Source: Eubacterium ramulus ATCC 29099 | GTDB lineage: Bacteria; Bacillota; Clostridia; Lachnospirales; Lachnospiraceae | Direction: 5' to 3' | Length of the DNA: 64,000 bases | Assembly (NCBI RefSeq): GCF_000469345.1 | Contig: NZ_KI271183.1 | Span: forward strand, 1 to 64,000 | Shown here: positions 11,036 through 19,272 of the stretch, in pieces | How positions within the stretch are numbered: position 1 is the first letter of the stretch | Layout of the letters: each line of letters starts with the position of its first letter | The notes under the pieces: generated by a model | The model's database searches: none | Told to the model about the DNA's origin: nothing | The model's input: only the letters and a program-made list of their open reading frames with translations | Program-made: the position numbers and the translations under genes

Positions 11036-13147
11036 CTATTCTTTTCTTTCTTCCCTGTATTTTTCGATTAAAACAAACACTTCCGGATGCCGCTCCTTCA
11101 GGTGCTCATCCAGAAGATGCCTGCGTTCCTTAAACCGTTCTGCCAGCTCCGGATGTTCTCTGGCAATCCGTTCATGGATTTCCTGCCGGTGCTGTTCAAT
11201 CTTCTGTGCCAGTTCATGTTCATCTTTCCCGGAAATACGCACAATTTCTTTCAAATGTTCTTCCAGATGTTCCAGCCATTCATCCAGGTCAAGTTCCTCC
11301 ATATGAGACCAGCTTCCATGCAGTAATTCTTCCACATTCTTCGTCTCTTTCAAATGCTCGATCTGACGCATGATCTGCTTCTCCATCTCGGTCTCTGCAT
11401 CCGCTCCGAAGGCCCATACAAACTCCTGTACACGATTATCCGCACGTTTTAATGATGCACTGCGCTCCGCATTATCCACACCGCCTTCTAACGGATACGG
11501 ACGCTTATAGCCAATGTCTTTCAACGCAATGTGGATCGTACGGCGGACATTTCCATTTTCAATCAAATGTCCAAGCCCCAGTTTCCGCATCTGCGTATTG
11601 AGTCCGGAAATGTGCTCTGTAATGTAAAAACGGATTTCTTTTTCCTTCAGGGATTCGCTCAACAGGTTCAGACGATCCGCTGCTGTAATATCCATACTTC
11701 CAATACCGCTTGCATCCAGGATTACTGCTCTCGTATTTTCCTTCAGTGCCGCCTCAATTTCCCGCTGTAACACGGAAATATTTGCAAAAAACAGATTGCT
11801 GCTGAAGCGGTAAATGATCACACCGGATATCGGATGGATCTGCTGTCCTTCTTTCAGATCTCTGAAATGCTTATGTCCCGGCTGGATTCCGAGAAAACAG
11901 GTCGCCGGTTTTGCTGTCCGTATGATCATCTCTGTAAAAGATAACATAATACCGATCAATACGCCGTTGATGGTTCCCAAAAACAGCACACCGAAAAATG
12001 CACCCAGAAAAATAAAACATTCCGTCCTGCTCACGTTCCACAGTCTTGCAGCCAGATCAAATTCTGTCGCGCCGAGCAACGCGGAGATCACGATGGCTGT
12101 CAGGACCGGAATCGGCAGATATCCGATAAAGCCGGTACAAAACAGTAATAATATAATCATAGATCCGCCTGCCACAAGTCCGGTCAGCTGTGTCTTTGCC
12201 TGATACTGTTCCCCCATAGCTGTTCGTGATACGGAGCCGTTGATCGGACAGCAGCCGGTAAATGCTGCTGCAAAATTTCCAAGTGAAAATGCGAGGATTT
12301 CCTGATTATCGTCAATCTGATATCGGTTTTTCTGTCCAAAACTATTCTCTGCCAGCAACGTTTCTGCCATGATAACGACTGCTACCGACAAACTGATCGT
12401 AACCGCTTCTTTTAATGGAACAGCCGAAAAATCCGGCAAACTCCATTTTGGAAGTCCCGGTTCGACTGCTGCCAGCGTCTGAATGCCCCAGTCCTGCAAT
12501 GGAAGCACGTTTGTGAGTACGGCTCCTGCAGCCATCAGTACCACTGCCATCGGGAATTTTGGCATGATTTTTTTCGATAGTAATAAAATGACAAGGGAAA
12601 TCACACCAAGGATAACGGATGGAACACTGATTGTTTTTGCCGTTTCTGCAATATGTTCTGCCAGTTCCAGAAATTCTCCAACGCCTGCCGTTCCACCCAT
12701 CAGTTTCGGCACCTGCATCAAAATAATTGTCGTGCAGATACCCGTAATAAATCCACCCATAACCGGTGCAGAAATATAATTAACCAGTTTTCCTGCTTTC
12801 AATAAGGAAAAGATCAACAGCCACAAGGCCACGAAAAAGGTCAGCATCGGAACTGCCGCCAGTGCTTCTGTCGAACCCGCTGTGATGTTCAGTCCTGCCA
12901 ACGCCGATCCAATCAACGCCGCCGGAGCCGCATCCACACCGAAAATAAACTGCGGTGATGTAGAAAACAACGCAAAGATCAAAATTGGAAAGACTGATCC
13001 ATACAGTCCGTACACCGCCGGTAATCCTGCGATCTGTGCATATCCCATGGAAATCGGGATGGAGACTGCCATGATGATCAGTCCTGCTAAAATGTCCTTT
13101 CCCAGATTTTTCTTATCATAATTTCGAAGTGTATGTGCAAATTTCAT
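11036..13147 (-). CDS. SulP/SLC26-family anion transporter with STAS domain and charged tail
   Basis: This is a 703-residue protein: SulP transmembrane domain (about 1-410), cytoplasmic STAS domain (about 435-550), and an unusual C-terminal extension of about 130 residues. The extension is helical and rich in Glu, His, Lys and Arg (for example EWLEHLEEHLKEIVRI). SulP proteins carry sulfate, bicarbonate or dicarboxylates; the substrate is not readable here. ATG 13147, with AGAGGT upstream, is preferred. A 16-codon upstream extension would run into the inverted-repeat element at 13175-13314. There is no operon partner; the neighbouring racemase gene ends 267 bases upstream. Confidence 0.88.
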   Translation of the reverse strand: MKFAHTLRNYDKKNLGKDILAGLIIMAVSIPISMGYAQIAGLPAVYGLYGSVFPILIFALFSTSPQFIFGVDAAPAALIGSALAGLNITAGSTEALAAVPMLTFFVALWLLIFSLLKAGKLVNYISAPVMGGFITGICTTIILMQVPKLMGGTAGVGEFLELAEHIAETAKTISVPSVILGVISLVILLLSKKIMPKFPMAVVLMAAGAVLTNVLPLQDWGIQTLAAVEPGLPKWSLPDFSAVPLKEAVTISLSVAVVIMAETLLAENSFGQKNRYQIDDNQEILAFSLGNFAAAFTGCCPINGSVSRTAMGEQYQAKTQLTGLVAGGSMIILLLFCTGFIGYLPIPVLTAIVISALLGATEFDLAARLWNVSRTECFIFLGAFFGVLFLGTINGVLIGIMLSFTEMIIRTAKPATCFLGIQPGHKHFRDLKEGQQIHPISGVIIYRFSSNLFFANISVLQREIEAALKENTRAVILDASGIGSMDITAADRLNLLSESLKEKEIRFYITEHISGLNTQMRKLGLGHLIENGNVRRTIHIALKDIGYKRPYPLEGGVDNAERSASLKRADNRVQEFVWAFGADAETEMEKQIMRQIEHLKETKNVEELLHGSWSHMEELDLDEWLEHLEEHLKEIVRISGKDEHELAQKIEQHRQEIHERIAREHPELAERFKERRHLLDEHLKERHPEVFVLIEKYREERKE

Positions 13148-13174
13148 AGAAAGACCTCTTTTATAATATTCTGC

Positions 13175-13314
13175 TAACTGTTCAGAGCCAAGCAAAATTG
13201 CATAAAACAGGTGTAAAATGCTTGCATTTTTAAGACTGTTTTTGAAATTTTATTTGGCGGATACGCCACACCGACGAAATGCGTAGCATTTTGGAGGTTG
13301 GCTCTGAACAGTTA
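13175..13314. mobile_element. 140-bp inverted-repeat element (MITE-like)
   Basis: TAACTGTTCAGAGCCAA (13175-13191) is perfectly repeated in inverted orientation at 13298-13314, giving 17-bp terminal repeats of a 140-bp non-coding unit. Inside are shorter palindromic pieces (AAAATGCTTGCATTTT; GGCGGATACGCC). No open reading frame of note is present. It sits 28 bases upstream of the SulP start, so it could affect its transcription or form a leader hairpin. A single copy is visible, so mobility is inferred. Confidence 0.7.
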
Positions 13315-13398
13315 CATATTCTGTTAGAATTATAACACAAACGTTCCGAAATGATAACCTTGTTCTGGGTAATTGTATAAGGCTGAATTGAAGGTATT

Positions 13399-13412
13399 CA
13401 AGTCGAACGCAC
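13399..13412 (+). repeat. Truncated left end of the CAAGTCGAACGCAC repeat
   Basis: Fourteen bases identical to the start of the 33018 and 5689 elements, preceded by the same TT. It stops one base before the VanT racemase-half stop codon (13414-13416, minus). The rest of the element is missing. Confidence 0.6.
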
Positions 13413-13413
13413 C

Positions 13414-14664
13414 CTAAATATAACGTTCCAACCGGCTACCCAGTCGACTTAAAATTTCATTCGTGATCGTTCCGGCCGCCTCTGCCATATCCGCTGCAGT
13501 AAGTGTCTCATTTCCATCCGTTCCGATCAAAGTTACAACATCACCTGTTTTCACTGCATCTTCTTCCAGCTCACTGATATCAACCAGCGCCTGATCCATA
13601 CAGATTCGCCCTACAATCGGCACTTTTTTTCCTTGAACCAACACCTGGCCAACACCATTTGACAGGCAGCGCGGCAGTCCATCGGCATAACCAATGGTAA
13701 TAACGGCGATCCGGCTCTGTTTTTCTGCCACAAACTGTCTGCCGTATCCGGCAGTTTCACCCGTTTTCAGATTTCGCACGGAAGCCACTCTTGCTTTCAT
13801 GGAAAATACCGGCAATAATTCTTTTCCAATCGTTTTCGTATCCGCATCATTGCTGAGTGTTCCATACAGGGCAACACCCACACGGGCATAATCCCATGCA
13901 TATTCCGGATAGGAAAAAATCCCATAACTTGCCAACAGATGTTTTTTTCCACAAGCATAACCTTTTTCTTCCAGATGCTGTACAATTTGCTGAAAACATT
14001 CTGCCTGCGCCCTTGTATACGCCTGATCCGAAGCATTCTGTCCATCCGATACGCACAGATGGGAAAATATTCCATCAACCACCAGCTGTTTCATCTGAAA
14101 CATGGCACAAAGTTCCTCAAAATGTTCACTGCGCTCACCGATACGATGCATTCCAGTGTCTACTGCAATATGTACATGTAGTGGTTTTTCAGACTGATTC
14201 AACTGCTTTGCATAGGAAAAATCTACGACAGTCTGTGTCAACTGATAAGTATGTAACAGAGCAAACTGCTCCGGTGCGGTATAGCCAAGAATCAAGATTT
14301 CACCTGCAATTCCGTTCTTGCGTAGCTCCATTCCTTCCTCTGCACTTGCCACACAAAATGCCTGAATACCAAGGCGGTTCAATTCTTTTGCGATCAGAAC
14401 TGCCCCCAATCCATATGCCTGCGCCTTCACTGCCGGCATAAGCTGACACGTATCTGGCAACAACCGTTGGAACAGACACACGTTATGCTCCAGTGCCTTA
14501 CGATCAATTTCCAGCCATGCGCGATGCCCCGCTGATTCTGATTTCGATTTTGTCTGATTCATTTTTTCATAATTCCAGTCGGACGGGATCAGATATCCAT
14601 ATCGCAATTCTTTTCTTTGTATTGTATCTTTCTCAATTTGTTTCTGCTCTTTTTGCTTCAACAT
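13414..14664 (-). CDS. vanT: VanT racemase half: PLP serine/alanine racemase
   Basis: This is a 416-residue fold-type III PLP racemase with an unusual basic 45-residue N-terminal extension. The PLP lysine is Lys80 in VKAQAYG, and the second-subunit motif RICMDQ is present. Near the C terminus, in TITNEIL, Asn402 occupies the place of the catalytic Tyr of alanine racemases (ISYRVPR in Bacillus-type Alr). This swap is characteristic of VanT serine racemases and supports D-Ser production. In other vanC/E/G clusters this domain is fused to a ten-helix membrane domain; here the two are separate. AAGGAAAA precedes ATG 14664. Confidence 0.85.
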   Translation of the reverse strand: MLKQKEQKQIEKDTIQRKELRYGYLIPSDWNYEKMNQTKSKSESAGHRAWLEIDRKALEHNVCLFQRLLPDTCQLMPAVKAQAYGLGAVLIAKELNRLGIQAFCVASAEEGMELRKNGIAGEILILGYTAPEQFALLHTYQLTQTVVDFSYAKQLNQSEKPLHVHIAVDTGMHRIGERSEHFEELCAMFQMKQLVVDGIFSHLCVSDGQNASDQAYTRAQAECFQQIVQHLEEKGYACGKKHLLASYGIFSYPEYAWDYARVGVALYGTLSNDADTKTIGKELLPVFSMKARVASVRNLKTGETAGYGRQFVAEKQSRIAVITIGYADGLPRCLSNGVGQVLVQGKKVPIVGRICMDQALVDISELEEDAVKTGDVVTLIGTDGNETLTAADMAEAAGTITNEILSRLGSRLERYI

Positions 14665-14692
14665 ATTTTTTCCTTCTTAACTTTAATTCCAA

Positions 14693-15940
14693 TCATTTAT
14701 TTCTTCTGACATGCAAGTCAAATCCATGTGAGATCCGGTGCGTAACATACATTCCAAAGATGGATATGATACAGGTTCCAATTACTACTGCCACATAATT
14801 CAGCAGACTGTTTCCGGCAATTTCTTTTCCCGGACTGCCCGGCAATGCATGCACTACCACGATTACCGCCGGATGTAAAATATAGATCCATGTCGACAGG
14901 CTGCGCAGTTTTTTTGATGGTTCCTGTGGTTTGGCACAGATCCAGATGTACAAAAATATCATCACGATGGGAAGCATCACATACATGCTGTCATGCCGCT
15001 GCCAATCTGCCGCATGCAGTGCAAATCCCTCTACTGTCATGAGCACCAGACTAATGAGTAATCCGAGTCCCGCGTGCTTCCGATTCCAGCGTTTTGGTTC
15101 CGACATTTCCCAGTAACTATCATTTTGCACTGTATTTTCCCGTTCAACCTTTGCAAACCAGACACCGATCATCAGAAAGATCGGCACCAGGAAAATACCG
15201 TTTCTTGTATAAGAAAATACCTGAAACATTCCGTCATATATGGTCTTTAACACGGGAATCTGTGTTGTCAGTCCATAATAGCTGTCTCCCAGAAGACCTA
15301 ATATATAGAGAATGATTACAATCACAAATGTAATTCGGAAACCTACCTCTGATATCTGAGCCAATATTTCTTCTTTCACATCATTTCTATTTGCATTATT
15401 CCTACTTACAAAAATCACATTATTTGCATCATTTCTGTCTTCGTTATTTTTAATTTCACGCTGATGATTTTTCCCAATTCTGCTACAGCCCCACACGATC
15501 ACCATGCCCAGCATGCATGCCGGAAAATACCACAGATGATAAAAAGTTCCGTCAAATACCAGCATGCGAAAAATTCCTGTCACAGTGATTTGTTTGTAGT
15601 GACCTGCATACATTCCCACCGGAAAATACAGTACGACAGAAATACCATACAAAATCGCAATTTTTTTCAAAAAACTGAGTAACACTGCTGCGGAACTACC
15701 TTTCTCATCCGGATCATTTTCCCAGAATTTTGCTGCCACATAACGTCCTGTGATCATCAGAAACAGCGGAACTGCCATCCGGGCAAAAATCCGTGTCAGA
15801 AAAAAATCTGCATTTTCGTTCACAGACAACAGCGGTGACGTGTGAATCGCAATGACCAGAAATGCCGCAATCAGTCGGTAGCGGTCAAGACCGCCCTGTT
15901 TACCCACGACAAGTACTCCATTCCGTGATAACAAATCCAT
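14693..15940 (-). CDS. vanT: VanT membrane half: acyltransferase-3-like L-serine transporter domain
   Basis: This is a 415-residue polytopic protein of the acyltransferase-3 fold. It starts with DRYRLIAAFLVIAIHTSPLL, the region that opens VanT proteins, and carries ARMAVPLFLMITGRYV. Family knowledge: the VanT membrane domain is thought to bring in L-Ser for the racemase. The gene overlaps the vanXY-like gene by 41 bases, so translation is probably coupled. It ends at a TGA 28 bases before the racemase half starts. The final 17 or so codons coincide with a degenerate copy of the CAAGTC repeat (14714-14743), so the break may be repeat-mediated. Confidence 0.82.
   Translation of the reverse strand: MDLLSRNGVLVVGKQGGLDRYRLIAAFLVIAIHTSPLLSVNENADFFLTRIFARMAVPLFLMITGRYVAAKFWENDPDEKGSSAAVLLSFLKKIAILYGISVVLYFPVGMYAGHYKQITVTGIFRMLVFDGTFYHLWYFPACMLGMVIVWGCSRIGKNHQREIKNNEDRNDANNVIFVSRNNANRNDVKEEILAQISEVGFRITFVIVIILYILGLLGDSYYGLTTQIPVLKTIYDGMFQVFSYTRNGIFLVPIFLMIGVWFAKVERENTVQNDSYWEMSEPKRWNRKHAGLGLLISLVLMTVEGFALHAADWQRHDSMYVMLPIVMIFLYIWICAKPQEPSKKLRSLSTWIYILHPAVIVVVHALPGSPGKEIAGNSLLNYVAVVIGTCIISIFGMYVTHRISHGFDLHVRRNK
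14714..14743 (+). repeat. Degenerate CAAGTC repeat inside the 3' end of the VanT membrane gene
   Basis: CAAGTCAAATCCATGTGAGA and the following TCCGGTGCGT match the left end at 33018 at 24 of the first 35 positions. They match the degenerate copy at 40232 at about 24 of 30 with one gap. It is read in reverse as the C-terminal residues of the membrane protein. The hairpin is poorly kept, so this could be coincidence. Confidence 0.4.
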
Positions 15941-16811
15941 CTACGTTATTACCGGAAATCACTCGCGGTGTTTTGTGGTCTGCATCCAGACAGATCTGCT
16001 CTGACTGACCGGCATTCAGATAAGAAATCCATATTTCTTTTCCCTGACTGCAGTAACGGTATGGATTTTTTCCGTACTCATAACCACGCAGGAACTCAAT
16101 ATATTCTTCCAGAACCATGCCTTTTTCTGTCATGATTTCCGCATGCGGCACGCCCACATAACGGAAGTGCCATGGCTCCTGACCAATTCCGGTCACCTCT
16201 TCTTTCCCCTTTGGATAGCGCTCAATAAATCCGTATTTTGGTGCAAGCTGCCGGAATCGCTGGCAGATACCCTCATATGGAAATTCCGGCCGGATAAAAT
16301 CAATGACATCCTGTTTTAATCCCAGATCAATGGCAAGCCCGGTTTCATGCTCACTGTGTCCCGGAACAGCTACATAGGTTTCCGTAAACTCCCGTCCACT
16401 CTCACGCATGGACGTATCCCAGATACTCTGCTGCTCTTTATGCGGTCTCCATGCGCTCACCGGAACGATATGCTCCCAACCATGCATTTTTTCCATCAGT
16501 TCGTTTAATAAAATGACAGCTCTGCGCTGCAATTTCATGTCATAAATATCCATGTTAAATTCTTCAGAATTCTGTTCCGATCGTTCAGCTATTTCCGGCA
16601 AGGCAGTTTCTATCCTTGTGGTATCTTTTGCGGAAAAATCTTTTTCCCGCTGCTTTAACACTGGCTGTAATATTTCGTCTAAATACTGCTTGTTTCCGGT
16701 ATTTTCCAGATACGCATGCACCGCATTGACCAGAATCAGACTTCCATGATAAATATCTTCCTTTGAAAGCCAGATCTGCTGACCGTCATCTGCTTTTACT
16801 TTTAATTCCAT
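15900..16811 (-). CDS. vanXY: VanXY/VanY-type D,D-peptidase (M15 family)
   Basis: This is a 303-residue zinc D,D-peptidase. Motifs are SxHxxGxAxD (SEHETGLAID, residues 153-162) and EPWHFRY (212-218). They give zinc ligands His155, Asp162 and His215 with catalytic Glu212. In vanG-type clusters this enzyme removes D-Ala-ending precursors (dipeptidase and/or carboxypeptidase); which activities are present is not decidable here. No signal peptide or membrane anchor is seen, as in cytosolic VanXY. It has about 110 residues before and 80 after the core. AAAGGAGC supports ATG 16811, 16 bases after the ligase stop; a 22-codon longer reading overlaps the ligase gene. Confidence 0.85.
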   Translation of the reverse strand: MELKVKADDGQQIWLSKEDIYHGSLILVNAVHAYLENTGNKQYLDEILQPVLKQREKDFSAKDTTRIETALPEIAERSEQNSEEFNMDIYDMKLQRRAVILLNELMEKMHGWEHIVPVSAWRPHKEQQSIWDTSMRESGREFTETYVAVPGHSEHETGLAIDLGLKQDVIDFIRPEFPYEGICQRFRQLAPKYGFIERYPKGKEEVTGIGQEPWHFRYVGVPHAEIMTEKGMVLEEYIEFLRGYEYGKNPYRYCSQGKEIWISYLNAGQSEQICLDADHKTPRVISGNNVDGFVITEWSTCRG

Positions 16812-16827
16812 GTTGCTGCTCCTTTCA

Positions 16828-17889
16828 TTACTCCATTGCCAGACGAATGATCCGTTCCAAAATCTCCGGGAACTCAAGTCCTGCTGCCTTCATCATACCC
16901 GGATAACGGCTGTGCTCCGTAAATCCCGGAATCGTGTTTACTTCGTTAAATACGATCTCGCCATCTGGTGTCAGGAACATGTCCACTCTGGCAAAACCAC
17001 GACATCCAAGTGCCTGGTAAATTGTCTTTGCGGTCTGTTTGATTTCCTGCATTTTTCTTAATTCAATCCGCGCCGGAACATGAATCTCAGATGTTTTCAA
17101 AGTATATTTTTCGGTAAAATCAAAGAATCCACCGGAAAGCTGAATTTCATCTACTTCCCCTGTAATCAGGTTGCGATTGCCAAGAACAGCGCATCCAACT
17201 TCAAATCCATCAATGTTTTCTTCAATGATAACTTCATCGTCATACTGAAACGCCTTGATAATCGCAGACTGCAGTTCCACCGGTTTTTCCACTTTTGTCA
17301 CGCCGTAAGAAGAACCTGCTTTTACTGGTTTGACGTACACCGGATAGCCAGTTTTCAATGCAAAATCAACTGCCATCTTCCGATCATCTCCCTGCGTCAG
17401 CACCATTGCTTTCGGTACACGGACACCAGCTGCCTCTGCCACCAGATGCGCACGGTCTTTGTCCATACACAAAGCAGATGCCAGAATACCACATCCTGCC
17501 AGCGGAATTCCCGCCATGGTAATCAGACCCTGAATGGTTCCATCCTCACCATTTTTTCCATGCATGACCGGAAACGCCACATCGATCGGCATTGTTTTTG
17601 CACCGTCTTCTCCAAGAAACACCAGACCATGTGTATTTCGATCCGGTGAAATCATAGCCGGTGTGCAGTATTCGGACTGCTGCCAGGTATCATTTTCAAT
17701 GTTTTCCACTGGCCCTGTATAAGAAAACCACTCTCCTTCTTTTGTGATTCCAACCGGAAGCACTTCATATTTTTCCGGATCCAAATTTTTTATCACGGCG
17801 CCAGATGACTCCAGAGACACACTGTACTCGGAGGAATATCCTCCAAAAATAACTGCTACTTTCACTTTTTTTCTGTATTTTTCGCTCAT
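16828..17889 (-). CDS. vanG: VanG-like D-alanine-D-serine ligase
   Basis: This is a 353-residue ATP-grasp ligase of the Ddl/Van family, full length. The omega-loop region DFTEKYTLKT (257-266) carries EKY rather than the EAKY of ordinary D-Ala-D-Ala ligases or the HKIG type of D-lactate ligases. This fits the VanC/E/G D-Ala-D-Ser group. The C-terminal NTIPGFTEHSRYP is the conserved active-site segment. It would make D-Ala-D-Ser for peptidoglycan precursors with reduced glycopeptide affinity. A minus-strand terminator hairpin lies 52 bases upstream of the start, beyond which is a candidate VanR site. Confidence 0.88.
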   Translation of the reverse strand: MSEKYRKKVKVAVIFGGYSSEYSVSLESSGAVIKNLDPEKYEVLPVGITKEGEWFSYTGPVENIENDTWQQSEYCTPAMISPDRNTHGLVFLGEDGAKTMPIDVAFPVMHGKNGEDGTIQGLITMAGIPLAGCGILASALCMDKDRAHLVAEAAGVRVPKAMVLTQGDDRKMAVDFALKTGYPVYVKPVKAGSSYGVTKVEKPVELQSAIIKAFQYDDEVIIEENIDGFEVGCAVLGNRNLITGEVDEIQLSGGFFDFTEKYTLKTSEIHVPARIELRKMQEIKQTAKTIYQALGCRGFARVDMFLTPDGEIVFNEVNTIPGFTEHSRYPGMMKAAGLEFPEILERIIRLAME

Positions 17890-17940
17890 TTTTTTATCCT
17901 CTTTTCTTTTTCGCTTTTCTGTTTTTCATATTATCCAATA

Positions 17941-17987
17941 AAAAAAGCCTTGCTTTGATACGCTTATCGTACCAAAACAAAGCTTTT
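17941..17987 (-). terminator. Terminator or attenuator between vanS and vanG
   Basis: On the minus strand a 16-bp stem (some G-U pairs) with loop AUAAG is followed by U7. It lies downstream of vanS and upstream of vanG. It either ends the vanRS transcript or acts as an attenuator in the vanG leader. The stem is much better paired in minus-strand RNA than in plus-strand RNA. Confidence 0.8.
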
Positions 17988-18036
17988 CATACTTTTAGGT
18001 TTTCTTTCCTGCTTCTTGTGTTTTTCTCCCGAAATC

Positions 18037-18052
18037 CTTACGATTTTCTTAC
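18037..18052. promoter_or_regulatory. Candidate VanR-binding direct repeat
   Basis: CTTAC occurs at 18037-18041 and 18048-18052, exactly 11 bases apart, in CTTACGATTTTCTTAC. OmpR-family regulators typically bind such 10-11 base direct repeats. It lies in the vanS-vanG gap, 148 bases before the vanG start. No good -10 box was found between it and the terminator, so function is inferred. Confidence 0.45.
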
Positions 18053-18112
18053 AGACGGAATGCAGGAAAATAGTTTTCTTTTATTTGCAATTTTTATGCG
18101 TTCAATTTTGTT

Positions 18113-19240
18113 TTACCACAGATTCTCCGGAACACCCGGCAGCACTACCGTAAATCGAATACTCTCATTTTCACTTTCTGCCGTGATCGTTCCGTGATGC
18201 AATTCCACAATTTCCTTTGCAATAGCAAGTCCCAGACCGGAACCACCAGTGGAAGATCTTCGCGAACTGTCCAGACGGAAAAACTGATCAAAGATTCGGT
18301 CCAATTTATCCGGTGAAATTGTTTTTCCATGATTTTCCACACAGATTTTCACTTCATCTTTTATCGGTTCATAATCCATAGAAAGATAAATGGTCGTGCC
18401 CGCATAACTGTAATTCACCGCATTGCGCAACAGATTATCAAATACCCGTGCCAGTTTATCCGGATCGCACAGAATTTCCACATTCGGCTTGATCTCCGTT
18501 TCCAGTTTCAGATCTTTTTCTGCCAGAATCGGATGAAATTCAAACCCGATCTGCTCCAGCATACGACTGATATTGACGCGCTCCGGCTCCAGCTGAATAT
18601 TGGTCAGATTAAATCGTGTAATATCAAAAAATTCATTGATCAGATCTTCCAGACGCTCTGCTTTATCCAGCGCAATCCCTGTATAACGACTTCGCATTTC
18701 CTCTGAAATCTGTGGTTCATCCCGCAATAATGTCAGATAACCGATAACACTGGTCAACGGGGTCTTCAGATCATGCGCCAGATAAACGATCAGATCATTT
18801 TTTCGCTGTTCTGCCTCTTTTGCCAGCATAGCATTTCGCAAAGCACCTTCCCGCACCAGATTCAGTTCATCTTCCACACTTTTCATTGCTCTGGATAACC
18901 GGATCGGTTCTTCTCCCGGATTGGCAAGTTTTTCCGATGCATCCACCAGTTCATCCAGATAACGCAGCGGGCGTGTCATAAACCGCAAAGTAATAACAAT
19001 CCATCCGATCAGGATCAATATAAGCATAATGGCAATGATCCATTCTTTTACCCACTGCAACAAATAATAAATGTTGCTCGGCCGCCATGATATATTGATG
19101 CTTACTGACCAACCGATTGCCAATATTGCAAATAGAGCTGCCACATATATCACTATAGCCAGGATATAGTTTCCAAACACCTGTCCTGTAAGCTGCGTGC
19201 GCAGATATTTTCTATTCGTATCACTCTTTTTCTGCTCCAT
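18113..19240 (-). CDS. vanS: VanS-like sensor histidine kinase
   Basis: This is a 375-residue membrane kinase. There are two helices (about 22-44 and 68-86) with only about 23 outside residues between them, then a HAMP-like linker, HisKA with phospho-acceptor His156 in YLAHDLKTPLTSV, and HATPase with N (LLRNAVNY), G1 and G2 (GGSGLGLAI) boxes. The short outer loop is typical of VanS. AAGGGG six bases before ATG 19240 favours that start over the in-frame ATG 19246. It is encoded 32 bases after vanR. It is expected to phosphorylate the adjacent response regulator in response to glycopeptide-type cell-wall stress. Confidence 0.85.
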   Translation of the reverse strand: MEQKKSDTNRKYLRTQLTGQVFGNYILAIVIYVAALFAILAIGWSVSINISWRPSNIYYLLQWVKEWIIAIMLILILIGWIVITLRFMTRPLRYLDELVDASEKLANPGEEPIRLSRAMKSVEDELNLVREGALRNAMLAKEAEQRKNDLIVYLAHDLKTPLTSVIGYLTLLRDEPQISEEMRSRYTGIALDKAERLEDLINEFFDITRFNLTNIQLEPERVNISRMLEQIGFEFHPILAEKDLKLETEIKPNVEILCDPDKLARVFDNLLRNAVNYSYAGTTIYLSMDYEPIKDEVKICVENHGKTISPDKLDRIFDQFFRLDSSRRSSTGGSGLGLAIAKEIVELHHGTITAESENESIRFTVVLPGVPENLW

Positions 19241-19272
19241 ATGCATCCCCTTACCTACTGCAATATACCATC

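Noticed and set aside
13147-13195. Extended 719-residue start for the SulP protein
   Set aside because: The added 16 codons derive partly from the inverted-repeat element, while ATG 13147 has its own AGAGGT site and fits the family N terminus.
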